A stretch of 21,444 bases of DNA, from positions 1 through 21,444 of the forward strand of contig JBEIEP010000046.1 in NCBI GenBank assembly GCA_040382935.1, written 5' to 3'. The translations under genes and the position numbers were made by a program. The notes beneath the pieces are model-generated. The model ran no database searches. It worked only from the letters and a program-made list of their open reading frames with translations, and was not told where the DNA came from. This DNA comes from JALQUL01 sp040382935 (GTDB lineage: Bacteria > Pseudomonadota > Gammaproteobacteria > Burkholderiales > Burkholderiaceae_C). This document shows positions 7,738 to 15,283 of the stretch, one piece after another; positions within the stretch are counted from its first letter, which is position 1, and each line of letters opens with the position of its first letter.

Positions 7738-8565
7738 ATGAAAATGATCGCTCGCTTCTTTCAATGGACGATAGGCCTGATGTTAATGGCCGGCTTGGCT
7801 GGGTGCGGCGGAGATACTCCCGCAGTAGGGCCGCAAATTCAAACCCCTTACCGGTGCGGCCTTCTGCAAACCCAATCTGCCTCAAGTTCTGGACAAAAGA
7901 TATTCAATGGTACTGAGTGTTACATCACCGACACTTCACCCGTAGTGAGGCTGACCATGTACAACTCTCAAGGAAAGGGCACTCTCTGCAGCGGCACATT
8001 GATCGCCCCTCAAAAAGTTCTGACCGCGGCACATTGTGTAAGCGGGGTGGCTACGATTTATGTCCATTACGGTACTAAAGAGGTTATCGCGCAGATGCAA
8101 AAAGCAATTTCTTGGGAGTCGCATGCCAGCTATACGGGAGACACTGAGCAACCCGATTATGACGTTGCCGTAGTGGTGCTGGGGCAGGCGATACCGGTCG
8201 TTACCATGCCGGTGGTTGCCACTATACCTCCTGCCTTGAATGAACTGGTTGCGATCTACGGATTTGGTCGGACTGAGATGGGTGGCGGCGGGATACTTCA
8301 ATTTGGGAGTATGCGTATTACCACCGTGTCAGATCTGCAAATTTATGCTGTTTACGACGGTACACTGAGCAACACTTGCAAAGGCGATTCCGGCGGACCT
8401 ATGGTGGGCGTGGGCTTGAACGGTGTTCAGGGGGTGGTTGGGATAACCTCATCAGGTTCAATTAGCACTTGTAAGGTGGGAGATAACTCGTCGTTTACCA
8501 AGGTTATGGCAGGGAGCATTCTGTCTTTTATCAAACGTCTAGCCCCGGAAGCGAGCTACATATAG
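7738..8565 (+). CDS. Trypsin-fold (S1) serine protease lipoprotein
   Basis: The 275-residue protein opens with a lipoprotein signal: KMIARFF, a hydrophobic stretch, then LAGC with Cys23 as the lipidation site. An S1 protease domain follows. The catalytic triad is His99 (LTAAHC), Asp142 (DYDVAVVVL) and Ser218 (CKGDSGGP). Cys84/Cys100 and Cys214/Cys245 match conserved S1 disulfides. KIFNGTE at 54-60 looks like a zymogen activation site with Ile55 as the new N-terminus. Residue Asn212 occupies the primary specificity position where trypsin has Asp, so Arg/Lys cleavage is not expected. Either ATG 7738 or 7744 could start it. Three sampled 60-base lines are 48-52% GC against 62-65% in sampled lines of the two neighbours, suggesting later acquisition. 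It is convergent with alr, 21 bp away. The substrate is unknown. Confidence 0.88.
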   Translation: MKMIARFFQWTIGLMLMAGLAGCGGDTPAVGPQIQTPYRCGLLQTQSASSSGQKIFNGTECYITDTSPVVRLTMYNSQGKGTLCSGTLIAPQKVLTAAHCVSGVATIYVHYGTKEVIAQMQKAISWESHASYTGDTEQPDYDVAVVVLGQAIPVVTMPVVATIPPALNELVAIYGFGRTEMGGGGILQFGSMRITTVSDLQIYAVYDGTLSNTCKGDSGGPMVGVGLNGVQGVVGITSSGSISTCKVGDNSSFTKVMAGSILSFIKRLAPEASYI

Positions 8566-8586
8566 TATTCTGCTCGTGCTTTTACG

Positions 8587-9723
8587 TCACTGAGTAAGCA
8601 TTACTGGCACACGTGGGGCCAACGCACAAAGCAACTCGTAACCCAAGGTGCCGGCATGCTGGGCCACTTCGTCCACTGGCAGTCCTTGTCCCCACAAGGT
8701 GGTGGTGCTGCCTGTGCCGCTAATGGGCAAGTGGGTAAGGTCTACACACAACATATCCATGCTCACACGCCCCAATGTACGACTGGGTTGGCCGTCTACC
8801 CGCACCGGTGTTCCGGTGGGGGCTACGCGGGGGTAGCCATCCGCATAGCCGCAGGCCACAACGCCCACGCGCATGGGCTGCTGAGCCACAAAGCTTGATC
8901 CATACCCAACGGCTTGACCGGGCAAAATCGCTTGTACGCCAATGATTTTGGCTGTCAAACTCATGGTGGGTTGCAAGCCCCAGTCATTTGCCGTGTGAAC
9001 AGGAAAATCGGGCGAACTACCGTACAGGGCAATGCCGGGGCGTATCCAATCGGAGTTGTGTTGCAAGCTTTGTTGAGCAAGCGAGTTGGCTTTTTCATTT
9101 GGGTTGCCCGTTTCGGTAGGGCCTTGCAGAACGCCCAAGGTGGCCGCACTGTTGCAAACACTTCTGGCGTCTGGCAGGTCTTGGGTAACCCGCTGGAACA
9201 AGGCCAACGGGGCCTGTGTGCCGCCGTTTCTGTCGGCGTCGCTAAAGTGGGTCATCAGTGTGACCTCATCCACCTGCGGCAGGGCATTCAAACGTGCATA
9301 GGCCGCTCGAAATCGGTCGGGTTGAAAGCCCAGGCGATTCATGCCCGTGTTCATTTTTAAAAACACATGGTGTCCCATTTGTGTTTTATGGGTGGCCAGC
9401 ATGTCGATTTGTTCTTCGCAGTGCACGGTATGCCATAAGCCTAGGCGTGAACAAAGTTCTAGGTCACGTGCTTCAAAAACACCCTCTAGCAACAAGATGG
9501 GGCCGCGCCAGCCCAGGTCTCTAACCCGTTGGGCCTCGTCCAAGTCCAACAGAGCAAAACCATCCGCCGCGCGAAAGGATGCAAAGACCCGTTCAATGCC
9601 GTGACCGTAGGCATTGGCCTTGACCACTGCCCAGACCTTGGATTGAGGGGCTGCGCGTTTCAAAACACCAAGGTTGTGCGCGAGGGCCTGGGCATGGACA
9701 GTGGCTAGGATGGGGCGTGGCAT
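8587..9723 (-). CDS. alr: Alanine racemase
   Basis: This PLP enzyme interconverts L- and D-alanine for peptidoglycan. Of 378 residues, Lys35 in AVVKANAYGHG is the PLP-binding base. Tyr274 in AVGYGSSF is the second catalytic base. Arg130 (MNTGMNRLGF), RPGIALYG, CGYADGYPR and GRVSMDM are also family landmarks. Length is slightly above the usual ~360. The surplus comes mainly from a ~25-residue polar insert at about 200-224, between NSAAT and DWIRPG, where homologues normally have only a short link. No strong ribosome-binding site is seen before the ATG. It is convergent with the S1 protease gene and divergent from dedA. Confidence 0.95.
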   Translation of the reverse strand: MPRPILATVHAQALAHNLGVLKRAAPQSKVWAVVKANAYGHGIERVFASFRAADGFALLDLDEAQRVRDLGWRGPILLLEGVFEARDLELCSRLGLWHTVHCEEQIDMLATHKTQMGHHVFLKMNTGMNRLGFQPDRFRAAYARLNALPQVDEVTLMTHFSDADRNGGTQAPLALFQRVTQDLPDARSVCNSAATLGVLQGPTETGNPNEKANSLAQQSLQHNSDWIRPGIALYGSSPDFPVHTANDWGLQPTMSLTAKIIGVQAILPGQAVGYGSSFVAQQPMRVGVVACGYADGYPRVAPTGTPVRVDGQPSRTLGRVSMDMLCVDLTHLPISGTGSTTTLWGQGLPVDEVAQHAGTLGYELLCALAPRVPVMLTQ

Positions 9724-9769
9724 GGTGTGATCAGTAGTGGCGGCAGAGCGCTAATTTGTCGTTTTGGCA

Positions 9770-9796
9770 TTGTGTCACCAAAGCGCATGATATAAA
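9770..9796 (+). promoter_or_regulatory. Candidate sigma-70 promoter upstream of dedA
   Basis: TTGTGT (9770-9775) and TATAAA (9791-9796) are separated by 15 bp, slightly short of the ideal 17. They lie in the 216-bp divergent gap between alr and dedA. The -10 is good and the -35 fair. It would give a leader of roughly 140 nt before the ATG at 9940. The rest of the gap shows nothing else I can name. Confidence 0.35.
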
Positions 9797-9939
9797 CCGG
9801 GCTGTCGCAGGCCTTATCGTGCATCACTGTTTTTCACGGTCAATGACCAAGAATAATGGGTGCGTGGTGGGTTGCTTTACCGCATGAGGATTCAATTTGC
9901 GTAACCACCGCTTGCCCACTTCCACTGTGCTCAATCGCC

Positions 9940-10545
9940 ATGGCCGTATTTGACGCACTGTTGCCCATCTTCACCCAGTACGGCTACTGGGCTGTGTTTG
10001 TCATGCTGCTTATTTGCGGATTTGGCGTTCCTATTCCCGAGGACGTGACGCTTGTGACCGGTGGTGTCATCGCCGGGCTGGGATATGCCGACGTCAACAC
10101 CATGGTGGCTGTGGGACTGGTGGGTGTGATGGTGGGAGACGGGACGATGTTTTTGTTGGGTAGGTGGTACGGGCAACGCATCATTCAATGGCCGTTTTTT
10201 CGTCGAGTGTTAACGCCCGAGCGGTTTGCGATGGCACAGGATAGGTTTGAACGCTACGGCAAATGGGTGATGTTTGTGGCCCGGTTTTTACCCGGTCTAA
10301 GAACACCGGTGTTTTTTACTGCGGGCATGACCCGCAAAGTGCCGTTTTTAGTGTGGTTTACCATGGACGGCACAGCGGCATTGCTTAGCGTGCCCGTGTG
10401 GGTGTACCTGGGCTATTACGGTGCACTCAAAATTGATTGGTTGTTCCACATGGTGCACCAAGGGCAGTTTGTCATCTTGGGTGTCTTGGGCATTGGTGCG
10501 GTTGTCCTGTTGGCCCTGTGGTGGCGTCGTAAAAAGGCCAAATGA
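9940..10545 (+). CDS. DedA family membrane protein
   Basis: DedA proteins are inner-membrane proteins of the SNARE-associated/VTT fold, implicated in undecaprenyl-phosphate or phospholipid flipping and membrane homeostasis. From the ATG at 9940 the protein has 201 residues, normal for the family, with several hydrophobic segments and a basic C-terminus (WWRRKKAK). Diagnostic motifs are GFGVPIPED near residues 26-34 and FVARFLPGLRTPVFFTAG near 112-129, which carry the conserved Glu/Asp and Arg residues of the re-entrant loops. The frame is open to 9856, but the added residues are neither membrane-like nor family-like. Its TGA overlaps the ATG of orn (ATGA), implying translational coupling. Confidence 0.9.
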   Translation: MAVFDALLPIFTQYGYWAVFVMLLICGFGVPIPEDVTLVTGGVIAGLGYADVNTMVAVGLVGVMVGDGTMFLLGRWYGQRIIQWPFFRRVLTPERFAMAQDRFERYGKWVMFVARFLPGLRTPVFFTAGMTRKVPFLVWFTMDGTAALLSVPVWVYLGYYGALKIDWLFHMVHQGQFVILGVLGIGAVVLLALWWRRKKAK

Positions 10546-11141
10546 ATCTTATCGAAAAAGAAACGGCCAACGACGAGACTGCTCGCCCAAGCTTGGCTAG
10601 GTCGGATCAAAACCTGGTCTGGCTCGATTGTGAAATGACCGGGCTTGACCCCGAGCGTGAGCGCATCATCGAAATTGCGGTGGTCGTTACCAGTCCCGAT
10701 CTGTCGGTTCGAGTCGAGGGCCCCGCTTTAGCGGTGCACCAAAGCGACACCTTGCTTGACCAAATGGACAACTGGAACAAAGGAACCCACGGCAAGAGCG
10801 GCTTGATTGACAAGGTGAAGGCCTCAACCCTTAATGAAGCTGAGGCCCAGGTGGTTTTGCTAGAGTTTTTGGCCCGTTATGTACCCAAGGGGGCTTCGCC
10901 CCTGTGCGGCAACACCATAGGGCAGGACCGGCGGTTCTTGGTCAAGTACATGCCGCAACTGGACGCTTATTTTCACTACCGTAACCTGGATGTGAGTACC
11001 TTGAAGGAGTTGGCCAAGCGCTGGAAGCCAGCGGTCTACAGTTCTTTTAAGAAGCACCAACGCCATACCGCACTGGCCGATGTGCACGAGTCAATTGACG
11101 AACTTGTCCATTACCGGGCGCACTTCTTGAATCTGGGGTGA
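10542..11141 (+). CDS. orn: Oligoribonuclease (3'-5' exoribonuclease, DEDDh)
   Basis: Orn degrades 2-5 nt RNAs and the linear dinucleotides pGpG/pApA at the end of RNA decay and cyclic-di-GMP turnover. Of 199 residues, the DEDDh active site is visible as Asp29 and Glu31 (WLDCEMTGLD), Asp129 (GNTIGQDRRF), and His175 and Asp180 (HTALADVHESIDEL). The usual length is about 180. The N-terminal ~18 residues (IEKETANDETARPSLAR) are an extension beyond the family core. The overlapping ATGA start supports translation from 10542, though a TTG at 10593 would give a family-length protein. It is coupled to dedA upstream. Confidence 0.95.
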   Translation: MNLIEKETANDETARPSLARSDQNLVWLDCEMTGLDPERERIIEIAVVVTSPDLSVRVEGPALAVHQSDTLLDQMDNWNKGTHGKSGLIDKVKASTLNEAEAQVVLLEFLARYVPKGASPLCGNTIGQDRRFLVKYMPQLDAYFHYRNLDVSTLKELAKRWKPAVYSSFKKHQRHTALADVHESIDELVHYRAHFLNLG

Positions 11142-11202
11142 GGCGGCAAAGGGTTGGTCCTTGACCGGCACGGTGGGTCCAAATGCTGCACTGCACAAAC
11201 TG

Positions 11203-11211
11203 TGGCATAAT
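11203..11211 (+). promoter_or_regulatory. Candidate extended -10 promoter for the helicase leader
   Basis: TGG followed by CATAAT (11206-11211) forms an extended -10 element. It is followed by a GC-rich discriminator (GCGCG), a feature often linked to growth-rate or stringent control. No convincing -35 lies 16-18 bp upstream. Transcription from here would give a leader of about 220 nt before the helicase ATG at 11442. Confidence 0.4.
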
Positions 11212-11294
11212 GCGCGTTGATCGAGATTTTGTGTGCGTAACGCCTATTTGGGTGGGTCGCTGGTCTCTTTCGTATTCATCTACCACACACATTG

Positions 11295-11434
11295 GGCCTT
11301 TGTTGAGTTAAAGGCCGTTCGCATCTGCCGATATTGCAGCGTCAAGCTGCCCTGAAATGGCTTTGGGATGTCGTACTTCGTTTGATGGTTGATGTTCATT
11401 AACCATTGAATGGAACCCCGGCCAAACGCTGGGG
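11295..11434 (+). promoter_or_regulatory. Structured 5' leader of the DEAD-box helicase: four hairpins
   Basis: Four hairpins lie in the 300-bp orn-helicase gap. (1) GGCCTTT 11295-11301 pairs with AAAGGCC 11310-11316. (2) GCAGC 11336-11340 pairs with GCTGC 11346-11350. (3) ATGGTT 11385-11390 pairs with AACCAT 11401-11406. (4) CCCCGGC 11416-11422 pairs with GCTGGGG 11428-11434 (one G-U). The last places the only G-rich ribosome-binding candidate (GGGG, 11431-11434) inside a stem just before the ATG at 11442. That suggests translation controlled by RNA folding, temperature or the helicase itself. The pairings are seen; the function is inferred. No known riboswitch class was recognised. Confidence 0.5.
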
Positions 11435-11441
11435 TATTGCT

Positions 11442-13355
11442 ATGACTGACTCCTTTGGCGTCCGCGATGACGCGTTTTCTGATGATTCATTGACCCTAGA
11501 GCCGCAAGGTCTTGAGGGCGTATCCACCCCCCCACAAGGTCCTAACCCTTTTGAGCTGTTAGGCCTTGCGCCTGAACTGCTGCAAGCGATTAACGATTTG
11601 GGCTACACCACGCCCACACCGGTGCAAATTAAAACCATTCCTTTGGCGTTGGCGGCTGAGCCAACGGATGGCAAAACAAAAAGCCAGTTGGTTGATTTGA
11701 TGGTGTCCAGCCAAACCGGTAGCGGTAAAACAGCGGCGTTTTTGTTGCCCGTTTTGCACACCATGCTGCGTGCCAAAGAAGAAGAAGCGGCACAGGCTGC
11801 GGCGCAGTTTGAACAATTAACCGCTGAGGCCTTGGCCAAAGGCGAGGCACCCCCTAAACGCCCCAAGCGCCAAAACCCAACATCTGCCCGTAGTTTCAAG
11901 CCCGCCAACCCGTTGGCGCTGGTGCTGTGCCCAACGCGTGAACTGGCTCAGCAGGTGTCCCATGACGCCATCGAGCTGGTGAAATACTGCAAGGGCCTGC
12001 GCGTGGCTACCGTGATGGGCGGCATGCCTTACCAATTGCAATTGGCCAAATTGAACAATGCCGACTTGGTGGTGGCAACGCCGGGGCGTTTGCTCGACTT
12101 GCAACGTACTTTTCAAATCAAGTTGGACAAGGTGCGCTTTTTAGTCGTGGACGAGGCCGATCGCATGTTGGACCTGGGCTTTTCTGAAGATTTGGCTGAG
12201 GTGAACCAGCTCACGATTACCCGTGGCCAGACCATGATGTTCAGCGCGACCTTCGCACCCCGTATTCAGCAACTGGCGCGGCAGGTCATGCGCGAGCCTA
12301 GGCAAATTTCAATTGACACACCGCAAGAGCGCCATCAAAACATTCAGCAAAAACTGCTGTGGGCCGATAACGCCACGCACAAACGCCAATTGCTAGACCA
12401 TTGCCTGCGCGATACCAGCATTTCGCAAGCGATTGTGTTTGCCAGCACGCAGATTGAATGCGACGGATTGGCCAACGATTTGCAGCAAGCAGGATTTAGC
12501 GCAGTGGCCTTGCACGGTGCGCTTAGCCAAGGCTTGCGCAACCGCCGTTTAATGGCATTGCGCACCGGGCATATTCAGTTTTTGGTAGCTACCGATGTGG
12601 CAGCTAGGGGCTTGGATGTACCGTCAGTCAGCCACGTGTTCAATTACGGTTTGCCCATGAAGGCCGAGGACTACACCCATCGTATTGGCCGCACGGGACG
12701 TGCAGGGCGCGACGGCACAGCGATTACGTTTGCCGAGGTGCGCGACAGGCGCCGTCTGGCCGACATTGAAAGCTTTACCCGCAGTACCCTGCCGGTCGAG
12801 ACCATTCCTGGCATGGAACCAAAAATGCGTTTTCCTTCTGTGCGCCCCGAAGGTGGTGCAGGGCGTGGACGCGGGTTTGGTGGCGGCGGTGGTGGTGGTT
12901 TTGGCGCGGGCAGAGACCGTGCGCCTGCCCCTTATCGTGGCCGTGGCCCAGCGCCTGCCGGACGCAGCCCTTTTGAGGGGCGTGAACGGGGAGCCTTTGA
13001 TCGCAACGAACGCCCGTCTTTTGAGCGTCCTTCTTTCGAACGTCCTTCGTTTAATCGTCCGCGCGCCGACACGGCGCCAGCCGGACGGGGTGGATTTGAG
13101 CGTCCCCCGTTTGAGCGTTCCCCGTATGACCGCAGTGACAAGGGCGGATTTAATGCCCGCGGTCCACGCGCTGCGCCGGCTGGTTTTGACCGGGGTGCGC
13201 CTGGCATGGGCGCACCGCGCCAAGAAGCGCCGCACCGCGCTGCTGCACCTAGGGCGGCCAATGGAGCACCACGGGCCACGCTACGTGCGCCAGAGCGCAG
13301 TTCGGACCGCGCAGGTCGTCCAACGCGGGTCGCTAGACCCGTTGGCAACCGCTAG
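11442..13355 (+). CDS. DEAD-box ATP-dependent RNA helicase (RhlE-like) with Arg/Gly-rich tail
   Basis: DEAD-box helicases unwind short RNA duplexes in ribosome assembly and RNA decay. From the ATG at 11442 the protein has 637 residues. Motifs in order are a Q-motif region (YTTPTPVQ, 55-62), motif I SQTGSGKT (90-97), PTREL (164-168), TPGR (213-216), DEAD (237-240), SAT (268-270), VATDVAARGLD (382-392) and HRIGRTGR (413-420). Two insertions are seen: a short one before motif I, and about 45 charged, Ala-rich residues between motifs I and Ia (111-155). The C-terminal ~170 residues are disordered-looking and Arg/Gly/Pro-rich, with GRGFGGGGGGGFG and repeated ERPSF/ERPPF units, an RNA-binding style tail. 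A TTG at 11406 would add 12 residues but lies inside hairpin sequence. RhlE-like is my closest match; another subgroup is possible. Confidence 0.93.
   Translation: MTDSFGVRDDAFSDDSLTLEPQGLEGVSTPPQGPNPFELLGLAPELLQAINDLGYTTPTPVQIKTIPLALAAEPTDGKTKSQLVDLMVSSQTGSGKTAAFLLPVLHTMLRAKEEEAAQAAAQFEQLTAEALAKGEAPPKRPKRQNPTSARSFKPANPLALVLCPTRELAQQVSHDAIELVKYCKGLRVATVMGGMPYQLQLAKLNNADLVVATPGRLLDLQRTFQIKLDKVRFLVVDEADRMLDLGFSEDLAEVNQLTITRGQTMMFSATFAPRIQQLARQVMREPRQISIDTPQERHQNIQQKLLWADNATHKRQLLDHCLRDTSISQAIVFASTQIECDGLANDLQQAGFSAVALHGALSQGLRNRRLMALRTGHIQFLVATDVAARGLDVPSVSHVFNYGLPMKAEDYTHRIGRTGRAGRDGTAITFAEVRDRRRLADIESFTRSTLPVETIPGMEPKMRFPSVRPEGGAGRGRGFGGGGGGGFGAGRDRAPAPYRGRGPAPAGRSPFEGRERGAFDRNERPSFERPSFERPSFNRPRADTAPAGRGGFERPPFERSPYDRSDKGGFNARGPRAAPAGFDRGAPGMGAPRQEAPHRAAAPRAANGAPRATLRAPERSSDRAGRPTRVARPVGNR
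12980..13135 (+). repeat. Short coding repeat (ERPSF/ERPPF) in the helicase tail
   Basis: Near-identical 15-nt units encoding Glu-Arg-Pro-Ser-Phe and variants recur at about 13006-13052 (ERPSF, ERPSF, ERPSF, NRP) and 13099-13128 (ERPPF, ERSPY). They keep the reading frame and probably arose by slippage. They are part of the helicase gene, not a separate element. Confidence 0.75.
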
Positions 13356-13389
13356 GCTCGTTGGTAACCCACCAGCCCTGGCGTTGGCC

Positions 13390-14319
13390 TTAGGGCTTGC
13401 GCTGTGCCAAGAGGCTGCGCATATCGTCCAGCGAAATGCTGCTGGTGCCGCTTAGCGGTACTTGGGGCAGGGGCTGGACCGCGTGGCCATAGATGATTTC
13501 AAAGGTCAGGTTAAACGAACCGGGTTGCGGTGAATCGCGCAGCGCGTTGTTGAACGCCTCGTTTAGCGCGCGCCGCCAGGCCTTTGGCGCGGGCGTCTTG
13601 GCCCGCCCTGGGTGCAGGTTACGCCCCCACGCGCGCATATCTCGTAGCAACACATCCAGGTTTTGATAACTCAGCTGTATACGTTCTACGTCCATGACCG
13701 GTTGTGCAAAACCGGCGGCAATCAACATATCGCCCCAATCGTGCATGTCGGTAAATGAAGCGCACGGTGGGGGCCAACCCAGTTGCTGGTACAAACCGCG
13801 CAACTGCAAGAGGCTGTCTGGGCCTAAGCAGGAAAACATCAATACGCCGTCTATTTTGAGCGCCTGCCGCCACGCCTTGAGGGTGGTGAGTGGGTCGGCG
13901 TCGGTGTGCAGGTGCATATTGGCCCATACCATGTCCATAGATTTGGCCGCAGGTGGATCAAGGCTCACGGAGTTTACGCCGGACGGGGTGAGCCACTTGC
14001 TCCACCACCTGGTTGGCGATAGGGCTTTAAGGGCTTTTTGCGTAAGGTCTCGTTGAAGGGGGTTGGCCTCTAGCAGGTGAACCCGGCTTTGAGGCAGTTG
14101 CGCCACCAACTTCAGGTGCCCATCTAAGCCGCCATTCATGGGGTGCCAGTTGACCCATTGCGTGGGCCGCTGCTTCAACCAATTGAGCCGCTCAGCCATG
14201 CGGCGATGAACTTCTTCGTGCAGCCAAGCACTTTGCTTGGCACCACGCGCCGCCCAACGCCTTGCAACGACGGGGTCGATTGTGGGCGGAGCCAAAGGCT
14301 TGGGATCTGGGGCTGGCAT
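13390..14319 (-). CDS. BioC-like SAM-dependent methyltransferase (malonyl-ACP O-methyltransferase type)
   Basis: BioC methylates malonyl-ACP to start pimeloyl synthesis for biotin. The 309-residue protein resembles the divergent BioC-type proteins of Comamonadaceae. It has an N-terminal VARRWAARGAKQSAWLHEEVHRRMAERLNWL, then LLEANP (motif II acidic residue), MDMVWANMHLHTDADPLTTLKAWRQALKIDGVLMFSCLGPDSL, and the BioC-typical FTDMHDWGDMLIAAGFAQPVMDVERIQLSY. The normal glycine-rich SAM motif (DxGxGxG) is replaced by NWHPMNGGLDGH, so cofactor binding may be altered. No other bio genes are present here. It is convergent with the helicase gene and divergent from comF. The ATG at 14319 has no good Shine-Dalgarno. 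The methyltransferase fold is fairly sure; biotin function is inferred. Confidence 0.75.
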   Translation of the reverse strand: MPAPDPKPLAPPTIDPVVARRWAARGAKQSAWLHEEVHRRMAERLNWLKQRPTQWVNWHPMNGGLDGHLKLVAQLPQSRVHLLEANPLQRDLTQKALKALSPTRWWSKWLTPSGVNSVSLDPPAAKSMDMVWANMHLHTDADPLTTLKAWRQALKIDGVLMFSCLGPDSLLQLRGLYQQLGWPPPCASFTDMHDWGDMLIAAGFAQPVMDVERIQLSYQNLDVLLRDMRAWGRNLHPGRAKTPAPKAWRRALNEAFNNALRDSPQPGSFNLTFEIIYGHAVQPLPQVPLSGTSSISLDDMRSLLAQRKP

Positions 14320-14512
14320 AGGGGACGGGGCGGTTGATAGGGGGGCGATAGGCTGTAGGACCGAATAGGCAAGGCCCTATTGTCACTTGTTGCGGGCTGC
14401 ATCGGCCACCCGTTCAGCTATAGGCCACCTCGGGCCAACGCAAATCACCCGGTTGCATCAACCCGTCGCACTTGACAGGCCAGCTCCCTTACAATAAATC
14501 AAAAGTAATTTT

Positions 14513-15250
14513 ATGGGAATTTGGAATCATCCATTTTTAAAGCGCTGGTCAAGCTTGGCAGGTCGGTCCAGCTTGTCCAGCCGTTGCGCCTTGTGTCAAC
14601 GGTGGCGTTTAGGTTGGGTATGCCAGGACTGCTTGTTGCAGTTCAACCTGGAAGTTGCACGTTGCCCAAAATGCGCCCTCAAATTAACGGGTTCACCGTC
14701 GTGTTCGGATTGTCAATGGCGTGCCGGTGGGTTGGTCTCGTGCCATGCGATGGTGTCTTATGAGTACCCTTGGCAAACGCTGTTATCGGCCTTTAAATAC
14801 CGGCAGGCCTTGGCTTTTGCCCCACTGATGGCACACATGGCCGGGCAACGCGCGGCAGTGGTTGACCTTATAGCGAGGGCAGACATCGTGATAGGCATGC
14901 CACTTACCGAGCAACGCATAGGGCAGCGCGGGTTTAACCAGGCGCACGAGTGGGCCAAGCGATTGAGCGCTGAAAAAACCCGTGCCAATGTGCTTCTGCG
15001 TTTGGGGCATTTGTCGGCCCAGGCCGGTTTGGGGCGGTCTGCGCGGCAACAGCAAGGGGCGGCCTTGATGGGTTCTTTTCAGGTGGACCCTCATCAGCAG
15101 CAGTGGGTCAAGCGACGCAAGGTGTTGTTGGTCGATGATGTGTACACCACTGGCACCACCCTGCACGCAGCAGCAGCGGCGCTGTGTAGAGCGGGCGCAG
15201 ATGAGGTGAAGGGTTTGGTGTTTGCGCGCACTGAGCGCACCGATGCTTGA
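14513..15250 (+). CDS. ComF family protein (zinc ribbon plus phosphoribosyltransferase domain)
   Basis: ComF proteins are linked to natural DNA uptake in competent bacteria, but the family is widespread and its enzymatic role is unsettled. Of 245 residues, the N-terminus carries a double zinc ribbon: Cys25, Cys28, Cys37, Cys40, then Cys51, Cys54, Cys64, Cys67. The phosphoribosyltransferase domain follows, with FKYRQAL near 94-100, IGMPLTEQRIGQRGFNQAHEWAKRL (127-151) and the PRPP-loop signature VLLVDDVYTTGTT (204-216). Length is typical. The start lies in a weak translation context without a clear Shine-Dalgarno. It diverges from the BioC-like gene, a neighbourhood common in proteobacteria, and is followed 33 bp later by trmL. 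Confidence 0.9.
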   Translation: MGIWNHPFLKRWSSLAGRSSLSSRCALCQRWRLGWVCQDCLLQFNLEVARCPKCALKLTGSPSCSDCQWRAGGLVSCHAMVSYEYPWQTLLSAFKYRQALAFAPLMAHMAGQRAAVVDLIARADIVIGMPLTEQRIGQRGFNQAHEWAKRLSAEKTRANVLLRLGHLSAQAGLGRSARQQQGAALMGSFQVDPHQQQWVKRRKVLLVDDVYTTGTTLHAAAAALCRAGADEVKGLVFARTERTDA

Positions 15251-15283
15251 GCTTGAGCGGGCGGCGTCTGCAACAATAGCGGG

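Noticed and set aside
8552..8576. CGAGC...GCTCG hairpin between the S1 protease and alr as a terminator
   Set aside because: The stem is only 5 bp with a 15-nt loop and only four T residues follow. It is too weak to call.
12624..13235. Long minus-strand frame opposite the helicase C-terminus
   Set aside because: It encodes a basic, Arg/Thr-rich product from the antisense of Arg/Gly repeats. It is not protein-like.
12685..13455. Long open frame (256 codons) on the plus strand overlapping the helicase tail
   Set aside because: It is a shadow of the GC-rich, repeat-rich helicase C-terminus in another frame. It resembles no family and lacks a ribosome-binding site.
14472..14495. TTGACA and TACAAT upstream of comF as a sigma-70 promoter
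   Set aside because: Both boxes look good, but the spacer is only 12 bp, too short for a functional pair. Other -10 choices at 16-17 bp match poorly.
14320..14512. Possible small gene or RNA in the BioC-comF gap
   Set aside because: No convincing ORF with a ribosome-binding site and no tRNA-like or strong hairpin structure was seen in the 193 bp.
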